Source: Cellulomonas sp. Leaf395
Lineage (GTDB): Bacteria > Actinomycetota > Actinomycetes > Actinomycetales > Cellulomonadaceae
Direction of reading: 5' to 3'
NCBI RefSeq assembly: GCF_001424125.1
Contig: NZ_LMQI01000002.1
Span: 682,001 to 746,000, forward strand
Length of the DNA stretch: 64,000 nt
Below the pieces are notes generated by a model. That model was not told the origin of the DNA. It did no database searches and saw only the letters and a list, made by a program, of their open reading frames with translations. A program made the translations under genes and the position numbers. Below are positions 45,300 to 58,532 of this stretch, piece by piece; within the stretch, counting starts at the first letter, position 1, and every line of letters begins with the position of its first letter.

Positions 45300-45593
45300 G
45301 TGCTCGCACAGATCCAGGTCTCTCCCCGCCCGAGCGGGACCGAGGACGACCGATACGCCTACGTCGACGCTGCCATCGCCGTCATCCAGGAGTCCGGCCT
45401 CGTTCACGAGGTCGGCGCCATGGGCACCACCATCCAGGGCACGCCCGACCAGATCTGGCCGCTGCTGCGCGCCGTGCACGAGGCGACCGTGCAGGCTGGC
45501 GCGTCGGCCGTCTCCAGCGTCATCAAGGTCGGGCAGGGCAAGAACGACGCCGGGCCCACGATCCAGGACCTCGTGGGCAAGTTCCGGGCCTGA
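45300..45593 (+). CDS. Thiamine-binding protein (MTH1187/YkoF-like)
   Basis: 97 residues from GTG 45300-45302, with GGAGGAA 6-8 bases upstream. LAQIQVSPRPSGTEDDRYAYVDAAIAVIQESGLVHEVGAMGTTIQGTPDQIWPLLRAVHEATVQAGASAVSSVIKVGQGKNDAGPTI is the MTH1187 ferredoxin-like fold, members of which bind thiamine or its pyrimidine moiety. First gene under the TPP riboswitch and 4 bases before the permease gene. It probably binds the transported compound in the cytosol or acts with the importer. Confidence 0.85.
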   Translation: MLAQIQVSPRPSGTEDDRYAYVDAAIAVIQESGLVHEVGAMGTTIQGTPDQIWPLLRAVHEATVQAGASAVSSVIKVGQGKNDAGPTIQDLVGKFRA

Positions 45594-45597
45594 CGCG

Positions 45598-46398
45598 ATG
45601 CTCGTCAGGCATCGCTGGCGTCGACTCGTCGCGCCGACGGTGGCCGGTCTGGTGCTGCTCGTCGGCTGGGAGGTCGGGGTGCGCCTGTCGGACCTCCCGG
45701 CCTTCGTGCTGCCCCCGCCGTCGCAGGTCGCCGTCACCGCGGTCGAGGTGGCGCCCCTGCTCGGGACCGACGTCGTCACCACCCTGACGGAGGCGGCCCT
45801 CGGGCTGCTCGTCGGTGCTCTGGTCGGGCTGCTGCTCGCCGTCCTCATCGCGGCCTTCCCCTGGGTGTCGGACACCGTCTACCCGCTGGTCACGCTCACG
45901 CAGACCGTGCCGACCGTGGTGCTCGCGCCCCTGCTCATCCTGTGGGCCGGGTTCGGGCTGCTGCCCAAGGTGGTGCTCGTCGCCCTCACGGCGTTCTTCC
46001 CGGTGCTCGTCGCGGCCGTGACCGCGATGGCCGCCGTGGACGCGGAGCACGCCGAGATGGTCGCCGGGCTGGGCGGCACCCGCCGTCACCAGTTCTGGCT
46101 CGTCCAGCTCCCGGCGTCCGTGCCGGGCGCGCTCGGCGGCCTGCGCGTGGCCGCGACGTACGCGATCGGCGCGGCCGTCGTCGCCGAGTACCTCGCCGGT
46201 CAGAGCGGCCTGGGCGTGTTCGTCCAACGCTCGCGCAAGGGCTACGAGGTCGACCAGATCCTCGTCGCCGTCGCCCTCGTGGCCGTGCTCACCGGCCTGC
46301 TGTTCCTGCTCGTCGACGGCCTCGCGCGGCTCGCCACCCCGTGGCAGCGGCCGTCGTCACTCTCGCTCACCTCCCGTCCCGGAAGGACCCCCGCATGA
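45598..46398 (+). CDS. Thiamine-precursor ABC transporter permease (ThiX-like)
   Basis: 266 residues from ATG 45598-45600. It is a SsuC/TauC-type permease: VAGLVLLVGWEVGVRLS, VLPPPSQVAV, six helices in total, and the EAA-like loop MAAVDAEHAEMVAGLGGTRRHQFWLVQLPASVPGALGGLRVA. It forms the channel for the NMT1/ThiY-type binding protein encoded next, with which it overlaps by ATGA. It is under TPP control, so the substrate is most likely a pyrimidine precursor of thiamine or thiamine itself. Confidence 0.88.
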   Translation: MLVRHRWRRLVAPTVAGLVLLVGWEVGVRLSDLPAFVLPPPSQVAVTAVEVAPLLGTDVVTTLTEAALGLLVGALVGLLLAVLIAAFPWVSDTVYPLVTLTQTVPTVVLAPLLILWAGFGLLPKVVLVALTAFFPVLVAAVTAMAAVDAEHAEMVAGLGGTRRHQFWLVQLPASVPGALGGLRVAATYAIGAAVVAEYLAGQSGLGVFVQRSRKGYEVDQILVAVALVAVLTGLLFLLVDGLARLATPWQRPSSLSLTSRPGRTPA

Positions 46399-47408
46399 CC
46401 GCCTCCCGTACCCGCCTCCTCGCTGCCGCCGCAGCCGGCCTCTGCCTGCTGACCGCCTGCTCCGCTTCCGCGACCGACGACGTGATCTCGGGCCCCGCGC
46501 CGCGACCCGTCTCGGTCATCCTCGACTGGACGCCGAACACGAACCACTCGGGCCTCTACCTCGCGCAGTCGCGCGGCTACTTCGCCGATGCCGGCATCGA
46601 CCTGACGATCGTCGAGCCCGGTGACACCTCGGGCCTGCAGCTGCTCGCCGCCGGCAAGGTCGACTTCGCCTTCTCCGTCGCCGAAGGGCTCGTCCCTGCC
46701 CGTGAGCAGGGAGCCGAGGTCGTCTCGGTGGCGACCGTCATCCAGCACAACACGTCGAGCCTGATCTCCCTGACCGAGTCCGGCGTGACGCGGCCCCGCG
46801 ACCTGGCCGGCCACTCCTACGGGTCGTACGGCTCCGAGCTCGAGGAGGCACTCATCCGCACGCTCGTCGAGTGCGACGGCGGCGACCCGGACGCCGTCGA
46901 GCTGACGCCGCTCTCGAGCGACGACTTCCGGATCGGTCTGACGGAGCACCAGTTCGACACCGCCTGGGTGTTCGACGCGTGGGACACCATCCGCCTCGGC
47001 CAGATCGACGGGCTGGACGTGTCGACGATCCCGTTCATGGACCACACCGACTGCATCCCCGACTGGTACACGCCGCTGGTCGCGACCTCGCAGGAGCACC
47101 TCGACGACGACCCCGAGCTGGTCCGCGACTTCCTCGCGGCCCTCACGCACGGCTACGAGGACGCGATCGCCGAGCCGCAGGCCGCCGCCGACGCGATCCA
47201 CGAGGCGGCACCCGAGATCGACGAGGCGCTGCTCGCGCTGAGCGCGCAGTGGCTCGGACCCCGCTACACCGAGGACCCGCAGCACTGGGGCGTCCAGGAG
47301 GCGAAGGTCTGGGACGACTTCGTCGGGTTCCTGCAGGACCACGACCTCGCCGACGCGGCGTTCGACACGGGCGCCGCGTGGACAAATGACTACCTCCCTG
47401 TCGACTGA
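46395..47408 (+). CDS. Thiamine-precursor ABC transporter binding lipoprotein (ThiY/NMT1-like)
   Basis: 337 residues from ATG 46395-46397. Signal peptide with lipobox LTAC (about residues 19-22), then VSVILDWTPNTNHSGLYLAQSRGYFADAGIDLTIVEPGDTSGLQLLAAGKVDFAFS, the signature of NMT1/THI5-like binding proteins including ThiY, which takes up formylaminopyrimidine. The C-terminal lobe ends with WDDFVGFLQDHDLADAAFD. It overlaps the permease by ATGA and the ATPase by 23 bases. Confidence 0.9.
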   Translation: MTASRTRLLAAAAAGLCLLTACSASATDDVISGPAPRPVSVILDWTPNTNHSGLYLAQSRGYFADAGIDLTIVEPGDTSGLQLLAAGKVDFAFSVAEGLVPAREQGAEVVSVATVIQHNTSSLISLTESGVTRPRDLAGHSYGSYGSELEEALIRTLVECDGGDPDAVELTPLSSDDFRIGLTEHQFDTAWVFDAWDTIRLGQIDGLDVSTIPFMDHTDCIPDWYTPLVATSQEHLDDDPELVRDFLAALTHGYEDAIAEPQAAADAIHEAAPEIDEALLALSAQWLGPRYTEDPQHWGVQEAKVWDDFVGFLQDHDLADAAFDTGAAWTNDYLPVD

Positions 47409-48195
47409 GGCGCCGACGACCTCCGCCCCGGCGCTCGAGGTCGCCGGACTGACGGTGACGTTCCCCGGCGCGGGCCCGCGCGGCGTGGGCGACGTCGTCG
47501 CGCTGCACGACGTCGCCCTTCGGGTCGAGGTCGAGGAGTTCGTCGCGGTCGTCGGCCCGTCCGGCTGCGGCAAGTCGACGCTGCTGCGCGTCCTCGCGGG
47601 CCTGACGCCGAGTGGCGCGACCGTCACGGGCCGTCCCGTGGACCCGGCGCGCGGCCGAGACACGGCGTGGATGCCCCAGCGCGACGGGCTGCTCCCGTGG
47701 CGGCGGGCGCTGCCGAACGCGCTGGTCGGGGCCCGGATCGCCGGCCAGGACCGGGTGGTTGCGGAAGCGAGGGCTCGAGCGTTGTTCGACGCGTTCGGCC
47801 TGGCGGGGTTCGAGCGAGCGTGGCCGCACGAGCTGTCGGGCGGGATGCGCCAGCGCCTCGCACTGCTGCGGACCTGCCTGCCGGGGAGGCCGGTGCTACT
47901 CCTCGACGAACCGTTCGGCGCGCTCGACGCGATCACCCGGCGTCGCATGAATGGCTGGCTGGCGGGCCTCGACCTGGCGGGCCACGGCCGTCAGGGCGGC
48001 GCCGGGCGCGCGGTGGTGCTCGTGACGCACGACGTCGACGAGGCGCTGCTGCTAGCGGACCGGGTGGTCGTGCTCTCGGACCGACCGGGGCGCGTGGTCC
48101 TCGACCTGCCCGTCCCGCGGGACGGGCTGGACGAGGCACGCCGGGAGCTGCTCGGGGCGCTCGACCCGCAGGGGAGGTCCGACGGGTCGACGTGA
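47386..48195 (+). CDS. Thiamine-precursor ABC transporter ATPase (ThiZ-like)
   Basis: 269 residues from ATG 47386-47388, inside the end of the binding-protein gene. Walker A VGPSGCGKSTLLRVLAGL, Q-loop AWMPQRDGLLPWR, signature LSGGMRQRLALLR, Walker B VLLLDEPFGALD, switch His in VLVTHDVDEALLLAD: a SsuB/TauB/ThiZ-type ATPase. Last gene of the riboswitch-controlled operon. Its stop is 2 bases from the stop of the convergent MFS gene. Confidence 0.92.
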   Translation: MTTSLSTEAPTTSAPALEVAGLTVTFPGAGPRGVGDVVALHDVALRVEVEEFVAVVGPSGCGKSTLLRVLAGLTPSGATVTGRPVDPARGRDTAWMPQRDGLLPWRRALPNALVGARIAGQDRVVAEARARALFDAFGLAGFERAWPHELSGGMRQRLALLRTCLPGRPVLLLDEPFGALDAITRRRMNGWLAGLDLAGHGRQGGAGRAVVLVTHDVDEALLLADRVVVLSDRPGRVVLDLPVPRDGLDEARRELLGALDPQGRSDGST

Positions 48196-48197
48196 CG

Positions 48198-49481
48198 TCA
48201 GACGGCGGCGGTCGTGCGCTCGGCGCGCAGGGCCGCCGCCCCGACGAGGCCGACCACGGCGACGACAGCCGCCACGACCAGGGCGTTGCGCGTCCCCCCG
48301 ATCGTCGACAGGACGGCGACGCCGAGCGCACCGCCCACCGCGAATGAGGTGTCCGCGATCCCGGCCGCCAGACCCGAGTCGTCCGCCGCCACCCCGGACA
48401 CGGCAGCGATCTGGGCACTCACGAAGGCGGCACCGAGGCCCGCACCGAACACCACCAGGCCGACCACGAGGGGCAGCGTCGTCAGCGCGAGGCTGCCGAC
48501 CGCGAGCAGCGCCATGCCGGCCCGGGCCACGGCCCGCACCCCGGTCCGGGTGACGACCGCCTGACCGGCGAAGGACCCGACCACCGATGCACCGGTCATG
48601 GCGGCGGTCGTCAGTCCGAACTGGACCGGGGAGATGCCCTGGGACTCCTGCGCGGCGAGCGTCAGCACCAGCAGGACGCCATCTACGCACATCCCGGCCA
48701 CCAGCAGCAGGAGGTTGCCGGCGACCAGCCGCCGCGACCGCACGACTCGCCACGGGACCAGCGGGGCGACCGCGCGCCGCTCGACGAGGACGAAGGTCGC
48801 CATGAGCAGCGCCGCGGCGAGCAGCGCGGACCATGACGCCTCGGTGATCCCCAGGACGAGGAGCACGAGTGAACCGGTCACGGTGAGCGCGCCGGCCACG
48901 TCGAAGGCGCGGGGCAGGTTCATCGCGCGACCGTCGGGCAGCAACCGCGCCGACGCCGCGAGCAGCACGACTCCGACCGGCAGGTTCACCAGGAAGATCC
49001 ACTGCCACCCCCACAGCTGCGTGATCGGCGCACCGAGCAGCAGCCCGGCCGTGCCACCGACCCCACCGATCCCGCCCCAGATGCCGAGCGCGCGGTTGCG
49101 CTCGGGTCCGGGTTCGAACGTCGTCAGCACCAGCGACAACGCCGTCGGGGCCATGACCGCCGCACCCGCACCCTGCAGGACGCGAGCGCCGACCAGCACC
49201 GCCGGGTCGGTCGTCGACCCGCAGACGACCGACGCGACCGTGAAGATCGCGATGCCAGCCAGGAACACCCGGCGGCGGCCGAGCAGATCGGCGACCCGTC
49301 CGCCGAACAGGAGGAGCCCACCGAACGTCACGAGGTAGCCGCTGAGCACCCACTGCACGTCGCCGGGCGCGAACGCGAGCTCGTCGGCGATCGACGGGAG
49401 CGCCACGTAGACGATCGTGCTGTCGAGGACGACGACGAAGAACGCCGTGCCGAGAACCGCGAGGATCCAGTGCCTATTCAT
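48198..49481 (-). CDS. MFS transporter (drug:H+ antiporter type)
   Basis: 427 residues from ATG 49479-49481. Helix 1 begins WILAVLGTAFFVVVLDSTIVYVALPSIADEL (motif C-like D1). Motif A GGRVADLLGRRRVFLAG is in the loop between helices 2 and 3. Hydrophobic runs give about 12 helices. The LDSTIVYVALPSI start is typical of the DHA2/EmrB side of the superfamily. Probable proton-driven export of a small toxic compound; the substrate is unknown. Divergent from the HxlR regulator. TACTGT (49487-49492) is 5 bases from the ATG. Confidence 0.88.
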   Translation of the reverse strand: MNRHWILAVLGTAFFVVVLDSTIVYVALPSIADELAFAPGDVQWVLSGYLVTFGGLLLFGGRVADLLGRRRVFLAGIAIFTVASVVCGSTTDPAVLVGARVLQGAGAAVMAPTALSLVLTTFEPGPERNRALGIWGGIGGVGGTAGLLLGAPITQLWGWQWIFLVNLPVGVVLLAASARLLPDGRAMNLPRAFDVAGALTVTGSLVLLVLGITEASWSALLAAALLMATFVLVERRAVAPLVPWRVVRSRRLVAGNLLLLVAGMCVDGVLLVLTLAAQESQGISPVQFGLTTAAMTGASVVGSFAGQAVVTRTGVRAVARAGMALLAVGSLALTTLPLVVGLVVFGAGLGAAFVSAQIAAVSGVAADDSGLAAGIADTSFAVGGALGVAVLSTIGGTRNALVVAAVVAVVGLVGAAALRAERTTAAV

Positions 49482-49486
49482 GTTGC

Positions 49487-49527
49487 ACAGTAGGACTGGA
49501 TAGTTAGTAATAACAACCCCTTAGTAT
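49487..49527. promoter_or_regulatory. MFS/HxlR divergent promoters and inverted repeat
   Basis: Reverse TACTGT (49487-49492) serves the MFS gene and plus-strand TAGTAT (49522-49527) serves hxlR, 5 and 6 bases from their ATGs. Between them GTTA-GTAA-TAAC (49503-49514) is an AT-rich inverted repeat suited to HxlR binding. Confidence 0.5.
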
Positions 49528-49533
49528 GTCTGC

Positions 49534-50162
49534 ATGACGCGCACGTACGACGACGGCTGCGGGATCGCCCACGCGCTCGACCTCGTCGGGGAACGCTGGG
49601 CCCTGCTGGTCGTCCGGGAGCTGCTCCTCGGGCCCAAGCGCTTCACCGACCTGCGCGCGGGCCTGCCGGGGGTCAGCGCGAACATCCTGAGCCAGCGGCT
49701 GCGGGAGCTCGAGGCCGGCGGGATCGTCGCACGCACCACGCTGCCACCTCCCGCCGGCGTGGCCGTGTACGCGCTGAGGCCCCGCGGGGCCGAGCTCGAA
49801 CCCGTGGTCCTCGCCCTCGGGTCCTGGGGCATCCGCTCCCCCACCCTGCCCCGCGACGCCCACCTCGGCGTGGACTCGGTGATCCTGTCGCTGGCGGCAC
49901 AGCTCACCCACACCGAGCCGCCCGCCACCTACGAGCTGCGACTCGGCGCCTACCAGTTCGCGGTCCGGCTGCACGACGGGAGCGTCGACGTCTCGCGCGG
50001 CTCCGCCGAGCGGCCGGAGGCCGTCATCACGACCACACCCCGGCAGCTCGACGCGATCGTGTCCGGCGACCGCACGCTGAGCGACGTGGTCGCGACCGGC
50101 GAGGCGAGCGTCGACGGCGACGAGGATGCGGCGAACCGCTTCGCCACGTACTTCGCGCCGGT

Positions 50163-50166
<4 letters not shown>
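49534..50166 (+). CDS. HxlR family regulator with C-terminal SCP2-like domain
   Basis: 210 residues from ATG 49534-49536. The N-terminal winged helix (about 1-100) is CGIAHALDLVGERWALLVVRELLLGPKRFTDLRAGLPGVSANILSQRLRELEAGGIV, with the leading Cys that in HxlR proteins can sense electrophiles. Residues about 110-210 form an additional sterol-carrier-like domain (YQFAVRLHDGSVDVSRGSAERPEAVITTTPRQLDAIVSGDRTLSDVVATGEASVDGDEDAANRF) that may bind a hydrophobic ligand. It is divergent from the MFS exporter, which it probably represses. Confidence 0.88.
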
Positions 50167-53707
<3,541 letters not shown>

Positions 53708-54097
53708 TCAGGCGGTGGGCGAGGGCGATCGCCGGCGTTGGAGCCACGGCCCGACCACCAGCACCCCGCACACCAGGACGCCACCGACGGCGAGCACCGC
53801 CCCGGTGGCGAACAGCGGGACCGACGCGGCAGCCACGACGACCTCCGTCGGCTCGCCGTCGACGTCCCACGTGCAGATGGCCTTCGGCGGGACGACGGTG
53901 TAGCGCACGGTGGCGGAGTCGGTCCCGGCGGCGTAGGCCTCGACGCACGGGTCGGGGTCGTCCTTCGTGGCGGTCAGGGTGGTCACGCCGATGCCGGTGT
54001 AGCAGATGACCAGCAGCACCATCCCGACGATCGCCGCCCCGGACCCGACGAGCAGCGCCAGCGCGCGCCTCACGCTCGGCTGTGCAGCCACCGTCAT
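53708..54097 (-). CDS. Small two-helix membrane protein
   Basis: 129 residues from ATG 54095-54097. Helix 1 is ALALLVGSGAAIVGMVLLVICYTGIGV and helix 2 is VPLFATGAVLAVGGVLVCGVLVVGPWL. Between them lies an extracytoplasmic loop of about 55 residues with two cysteines (DPCVEAYAAG and KAICTWDV), which could form a disulphide. No recognised family. It overlaps the MetE-like stop by ATGA, so it is in the iscS-mnmA operon. Confidence 0.7.
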   Translation of the reverse strand: MTVAAQPSVRRALALLVGSGAAIVGMVLLVICYTGIGVTTLTATKDDPDPCVEAYAAGTDSATVRYTVVPPKAICTWDVDGEPTEVVVAAASVPLFATGAVLAVGGVLVCGVLVVGPWLQRRRSPSPTA

Positions 54098-55116
54098 GCC
54101 TCCGCTCGTTCGGCCACGATCCGCGCGGCCCGGACCAGTCCGGCCAGCACCGCCCGGGCGTCGTCCGGGCTGCCCGTGCCGGTGATGTCGCCCGCGAGGA
54201 GCACGACGTCGCGCAGTCCCGCCATCGGCAGCCCCACGGACCGCCACGGCCGGGTGAGCGTATCGGCCTGGCCGGCCACGTCGGGACCGGCGCACTGCGA
54301 GGAGGCCTGCGGCGCCAGCTCGGGCCAGAACGCGAGCCCGCCCTCGACCACCTCGGCGACCTTCTCCCAGCTGCGCTCGTCGAGCGCCGGGACGGCGAGC
54401 GCGAACCCGTCGACGGCGGCCGCGCGGATCGCCCCGAGGGAGGTCCACGCGGTGCCGCCGTGCACGATCACGCGGGCATCCTCCTGGGCGCGCGCCACCT
54501 CGCCGATCCGCTCGGCCGCCACGGGACCGGGGACCGAGCGCAGCGCGGAGTAGCCGGAGAACGACGGCAGCACCCCGGCCATGACCTGCGCGAGCAGGGG
54601 CTCGTGGAGCAGCACGGTCGGCTCCGCGCCGGGTACCGAGCGGCGGATCGCGGCGAGGTGCTCGGCCAGGCCGGCGGCCAGGGACGCGGCGAGCTCACGG
54701 ACGGCGCCGGCATCGGACACCACCCGGTCCCCGCGGGCGAGGTAGAGGGACGCGGCGAGCGTCATCGGACCCAGCACCGGAACGACGAGCGGTCCGGCCC
54801 ATCCGTGCCCGGCGACCGCGAGCGCGTCGACGTCCTCGCGCAGGTAGGCCTGCGCGAGGGCCAGGTCACGGCTGGGCCGGTCGGCGAGCTTCCAGCCGTG
54901 CGGCCCGAGCTCGGTGGGCAGCTCCGCGAGCAGCGCGGCAGCGCGGCCGACCCGGTCGCCCCACGGTCCACGCTCGGCGAGGGTCACGGTGAACGGGAGG
55001 CCGAGGATCTCGGACGGGGTGTCGACGAGGTCGCCCACGACGACGGTCTGCGCCTCCAGCACGTCCAGGCCCGGCCACGGCCCGGTGCCCGTGACGCCCG
55101 GCCGTCCGCCGCTCAC
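54094..55116 (-). CDS. MetE-like (cobalamin-independent methionine synthase C-terminal) protein, degenerate zinc site
   Basis: 340 residues from GTG 55114-55116, overlapping the mnmA stop by GTGA. It is the short TIM-barrel form usually called methionine synthase in actinobacteria and typically found after mnm[57 protein letters not shown] and [16 protein letters not shown]. The zinc-binding His-x-Cys position reads VIVHGGTAW, and the late Cys motif (TPxCGLAG in relatives) is replaced by LAGDITGTG. It lacks both normal ligand motifs and the N-terminal MetE half, so methionine synthase activity is doubtful. Confidence 0.75.
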   Translation of the reverse strand: MSGGRPGVTGTGPWPGLDVLEAQTVVVGDLVDTPSEILGLPFTVTLAERGPWGDRVGRAAALLAELPTELGPHGWKLADRPSRDLALAQAYLREDVDALAVAGHGWAGPLVVPVLGPMTLAASLYLARGDRVVSDAGAVRELAASLAAGLAEHLAAIRRSVPGAEPTVLLHEPLLAQVMAGVLPSFSGYSALRSVPGPVAAERIGEVARAQEDARVIVHGGTAWTSLGAIRAAAVDGFALAVPALDERSWEKVAEVVEGGLAFWPELAPQASSQCAGPDVAGQADTLTRPWRSVGLPMAGLRDVVLLAGDITGTGSPDDARAVLAGLVRAARIVAERAEA

Positions 55117-56228
55117 CTGACGAGACCCGAGGTGGCGCCCGGTGAGCGGAGGGCGGCGGTCACGGTGGCCTGGCCGAGCACGCGGGTGTCGTCGTACAGC
55201 ACGGCCGACTGCCCCGGGGCGACGCCGCGGAGGGCGCCGGGGATATCGAGCGCGATCTGGACGGCGCCGTCCCGCACGCTGGCCCGGGCCGGCACCGCGT
55301 CTCCGTGCGCGCGGACCTGCACCGCGCACGCGAACGTGCCGTCGTCCGCGTCGGCGAACCAGACCGCGCGGTCCGCCTCGACGGCCTGCACCGCCAGCTC
55401 GTCGACGGAGCCGACGACCACCCGGTTGTGCACCGGCTCGACGGAGAGCACGTACCGCGGCTTGCCGTCGGGGGCGGGGCGGCCGATCGACAGGCCCTTG
55501 CGCTGCCCGACGGTGAACGCGTACGCGCCGTCGTGCTGCCCGAGCACCGCACCGGAGCCGTCGACGATCTCGCCCGGCTGCGACCCGAGCCGCGAGCGCA
55601 GGAAGCCCTGGGTGTCCCCGTCGGCGACGAAGCAGATGTCGTAGGAGTCCGGCTTGGCGGACACGGACAGCCCGCGCGCGGCCGCCTCGGCCCGGGTCTC
55701 CTCCTTGGAGGCGACGTCCCCCAGCGGGAACATCGAGCGCGCGAGGCGCTCGGGGCCCATCACCGCCAGCACGTAGGACTGGTCCTTGGCCAGGTCCCGC
55801 GCGCGGTGCAGCTCGCGGGTGCCGTCGGGACCGGTCTCGATGCGCGCGTAGTGCCCGGTGCAGACGGCGTCGAACCCGAGGGCGACGGCCTTGTCCAGCA
55901 GCGTGGCGAACTTGATGTGCTCGTTGCACCGCACGCACGGGTTCGGGGTGCGACCGGCCTCGTACTCGGCGACGAAGTCCGCGACGACGGTCTCCTCGAA
56001 CCGCTCGGACAGGTCCCACACGTAGTACGGGATGCCCAGAACGTCGGCCGCACGGCGGGCGTCCCCGGCGTCCTCGATCGAGCAGCACCCGCGCGAGCCG
56101 GTGCGGAACTGGTCGCGGCTGCGGGACAGGGCCATGTGCACGCCGACGACGTCGTGCCCGGCGTCGACGGCGCGGGCCGCGGCGACCGCGGAGTCGACAC
56201 CACCGGACAAGGCTGCCAGGACGCGCAT
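55113..56228 (-). CDS. mnmA: tRNA-specific 2-thiouridylase
   Basis: 371 residues from ATG 56226-56228. It thiolates U34 of Lys, Glu and Gln tRNAs using sulphur from the cysteine desulfurase encoded just upstream. The P-loop is [15 protein letters not shown]. The catalytic nucleophile is in [12 protein letters not shown] and the persulphide Cys in [13 protein letters not shown]. The C-terminal barrel domains end [17 protein letters not shown] overlap with the desulfurase gene and GTGA overlap with the MetE-like gene. Confidence 0.96.
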   Translation of the reverse strand: MRVLAALSGGVDSAVAAARAVDAGHDVVGVHMALSRSRDQFRTGSRGCCSIEDAGDARRAADVLGIPYYVWDLSERFEETVVADFVAEYEAGRTPNPCVRCNEHIKFATLLDKAVALGFDAVCTGHYARIETGPDGTRELHRARDLAKDQSYVLAVMGPERLARSMFPLGDVASKEETRAEAAARGLSVSAKPDSYDICFVADGDTQGFLRSRLGSQPGEIVDGSGAVLGQHDGAYAFTVGQRKGLSIGRPAPDGKPRYVLSVEPVHNRVVVGSVDELAVQAVEADRAVWFADADDGTFACAVQVRAHGDAVPARASVRDGAVQIALDIPGALRGVAPGQSAVLYDDTRVLGQATVTAALRSPGATSGLVR

Positions 56229-57418
56229 CAGGTCACCGTCCCGACGGTCGCGAGACCGGCGGCGCGGGCGCGGTCGACGACGCCCGGCAGGGCCGCGAGC
56301 AGCGCGTCGACGTCGGCCGCGGTCGACGGGTGGCCCAGGCTGAACCGCAGCGCCCCGCGCGCGGCCACCTCGTCGACCCCCATCGCGAGCAGCACGTGGC
56401 TGGGCCGAGGCACCCCGGCCTGGCAGGCGGACCCGGTCGACGCCTCGATCCCTGCGGAGTCGAGCAGGTAGAGCAGCGAGTCACCCTCGCAGCCGGGGAA
56501 CGTGAAGTGGGCGTTGGCGGGCAGCCGCCGCGACGGGTCCCGCGGTCCGCGCAGCACCGCCTCGGGGACCAGGGCCTCGACACCTTCGACCAGGGTGTCG
56601 CGGAGCGTCCCCACGCGGGCGGCGAACTCCGCGCGGCTCCCGACCGCCTGCTCGACGGCCAGCCCGAACGACGAGAGCAGGGCGGCGTCGAGGGTGCCCG
56701 ACCGCACGCCACGCTCCTGCCCACCCCCGTGCAGCACGGGAGTCAGGTCGAGGCCGCGTCGCGCCAGGAGCGCACCGGCGCCGCCGGGACCGCCCACCTT
56801 GTGCCCGCTCACGGTCATGGCGTCGAGCCCCGACGCAGCGAAGTCGACCGGCACCTGGCCGACGGCCTGCACCGCGTCCGCGTGCACGGGCACGCCGTAC
56901 CGGCGCGCGAGCGCGACCACGTCGTCGAGCGGCTGGATCGTGCCGACCTCGTTGTTCGCCCACATCACGGAGACCAGCGCAACCTGGTCGCCGCTGCGCT
57001 CCAGCTCCTCGCGCAGCGCGTCGACGTCGACCATCCCGTCGCCGTCGACCGGCAGGAGCACGAGCTCGGCCCCGGCGTGCTCGGCCATCCAGAACGCGGG
57101 GTCCAGCACGGCGTGGTGCTCCACCGCGGACACCAGCAACCGCCGACGCCGGCCGTCCTGGTTCCGTCGGGACCAGAACATCCCCTTGATCGCGAGGTTG
57201 TCCGCCTCCGTGCCGCCCGAGGTCCAGACCACCTCGCTCGGCCGCGCACCGAGCGCCGCGGCGAGCCGCTCCCGGGCCTCCTCGACCACCCGACGGGCCG
57301 CACGACCGGACCCGTGCAGGGAGGAGGGGTTGCCGGTGCGCACGAGCTGCTCAGCGAGCACCCGCGCGGCCTCCGGGAGCATGGGCGTGGTCGCCGCATG
57401 GTCGAGATACACGCTCAT
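56228..57418 (-). CDS. iscS: Cysteine desulfurase (IscS/NifS family)
   Basis: 396 residues from ATG 57416-57418; a longer frame to 57544 crosses the promoter. PLP enzyme that takes sulphur from cysteine as a persulphide. [23 protein letters not shown] opens the protein. The PLP Lys is in [34 protein letters not shown] binds the cofactor, and the persulphide Cys is in [13 protein letters not shown]. It probably serves MnmA directly, given the TGATG overlap. TAGACT (57426-57431) is 7 bases before the ATG. Confidence 0.95.
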   Translation of the reverse strand: MSVYLDHAATTPMLPEAARVLAEQLVRTGNPSSLHGSGRAARRVVEEARERLAAALGARPSEVVWTSGGTEADNLAIKGMFWSRRNQDGRRRRLLVSAVEHHAVLDPAFWMAEHAGAELVLLPVDGDGMVDVDALREELERSGDQVALVSVMWANNEVGTIQPLDDVVALARRYGVPVHADAVQAVGQVPVDFAASGLDAMTVSGHKVGGPGGAGALLARRGLDLTPVLHGGGQERGVRSGTLDAALLSSFGLAVEQAVGSRAEFAARVGTLRDTLVEGVEALVPEAVLRGPRDPSRRLPANAHFTFPGCEGDSLLYLLDSAGIEASTGSACQAGVPRPSHVLLAMGVDEVAARGALRFSLGHPSTAADVDALLAALPGVVDRARAAGLATVGTVT

Positions 57419-57425
57419 CGGCTCC

Positions 57426-57431
57426 AGTCTA
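57426..57431 (-). promoter_or_regulatory. iscS-mnmA operon -10 element
   Basis: TAGACT on the reverse strand 7 bases before the iscS ATG, the same hexamer and spacing as at gatC. The GGAG between could also act as a weak Shine-Dalgarno. Confidence 0.45.
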
Positions 57432-57524
57432 CGAAGGGACGGGTATCTCTCCGACCGCAGCCCGCCCCGACAGTCCGTGGGACCACCCACCGGGCACACC
57501 GCGCGACCTGGCAGGATGTGCGGC

Positions 57525-58517
57525 GTGAGTGCCGACGACGTCATTGCCCTCCCGCGCGCCTTCAGCGGCCAGCGGCTGGACTGGCGCGATCTCCCCCGGC
57601 ACGTGCGGACGCGGATCGCCGAGCTGGCGGGCGCTCAGGTCACGGCAGAGATCAGCGCCACCAGCGGGTTCAGCCCCGGGTTCGCCGCCGTGCTCGAGCT
57701 CGCGGACGGCCGCGGCGTGTTCGTGAAGGCCGTCTCGGGCGAGCAGAACCCCGTCTCCCCCGACCTCGCCCGCGCCGAGATCCGGGTGTCCCGCGCGCTG
57801 CCCCCGCAGGTCCCCGCACCGAACCTCCTGTGGTCCTCCGACGACGGCGACTGGGTGATCCTCGGGTTCGACGTGGTGCACGGCCGCTCCCCCGAGCTGC
57901 CCTGGAAGCCCGAGGACCTGCGCGCCGTGGCCGACGCCGTGGGAGCGCTCGCAGACGCCGAGCCGCTGCCCGGGCACACCCTGCCGCGCACCGACGACCA
58001 GCTGGCCGAGGACTTCACCGGCTGGCGCAAGCTGCACGCGCTCGACGACGAGACCAAGCGCGAGTACGCGGACCTCGCCGGTGACATCGGCCGCTGGGCG
58101 CTGGCCAACGTGGAGCAGCTGGTCCGCTGGGAGCAGGAGTCGCTGCGCGTGTGCGCCGGCGACTCCCTCGTGCACGGTGACCTGCGCGCCGACAACGTCA
58201 TGATCGACCCCGACCACCAGCACCAGGTCTGGATCATCGACTGGCCGCACGCGAGCGTCGGTGCTCCCTGGCTCGACCTGGCGTTCATGCTGCCCAGCGT
58301 GGCGCTGCAGGGTGGCGGCGACCCGGCGACCAACTTCCGGAACCACCCCGTCTCGGACGGGGTGCACGACGACGACCTGCGGGCCGGCCTGGCCGGGCTG
58401 TCCGGGTACTTCGCGTGGAGCTCGCGCCAGCCCGCACCCCTCGGCATCCCGAACCTGCGACGGTTCCAGGCCGCACAGGGTGTGGCGACGGTCCGCTGGC
58501 TGCGCGAGCTGTCCTGA
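57525..58517 (+). CDS. Phosphotransferase family (APH/choline kinase-like) protein
   Basis: 330 residues from GTG 57525-57527; an ATG three codons earlier is possible but CAGGAT (57512-57517) fits a -10 for the GTG. Protein-kinase-like fold: [18 protein letters not shown] (ATP-binding Lys), catalytic loop [16 protein letters not shown] and metal motif [24 protein letters not shown]. Such proteins phosphorylate aminoglycosides, homoserine, choline or other small molecules. No resistance role can be claimed. Divergent from iscS. Confidence 0.85.
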   Translation: MSADDVIALPRAFSGQRLDWRDLPRHVRTRIAELAGAQVTAEISATSGFSPGFAAVLELADGRGVFVKAVSGEQNPVSPDLARAEIRVSRALPPQVPAPNLLWSSDDGDWVILGFDVVHGRSPELPWKPEDLRAVADAVGALADAEPLPGHTLPRTDDQLAEDFTGWRKLHALDDETKREYADLAGDIGRWALANVEQLVRWEQESLRVCAGDSLVHGDLRADNVMIDPDHQHQVWIIDWPHASVGAPWLDLAFMLPSVALQGGGDPATNFRNHPVSDGVHDDDLRAGLAGLSGYFAWSSRQPAPLGIPNLRRFQAAQGVATVRWLRELS

Positions 58518-58532
58518 CGAGGTCGGCGGGCG

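Noticed and set aside
57525..58517. Aminoglycoside resistance gene
   Set aside because: Only the general APH-family kinase fold is visible; such proteins are common in actinobacteria with unrelated substrates.
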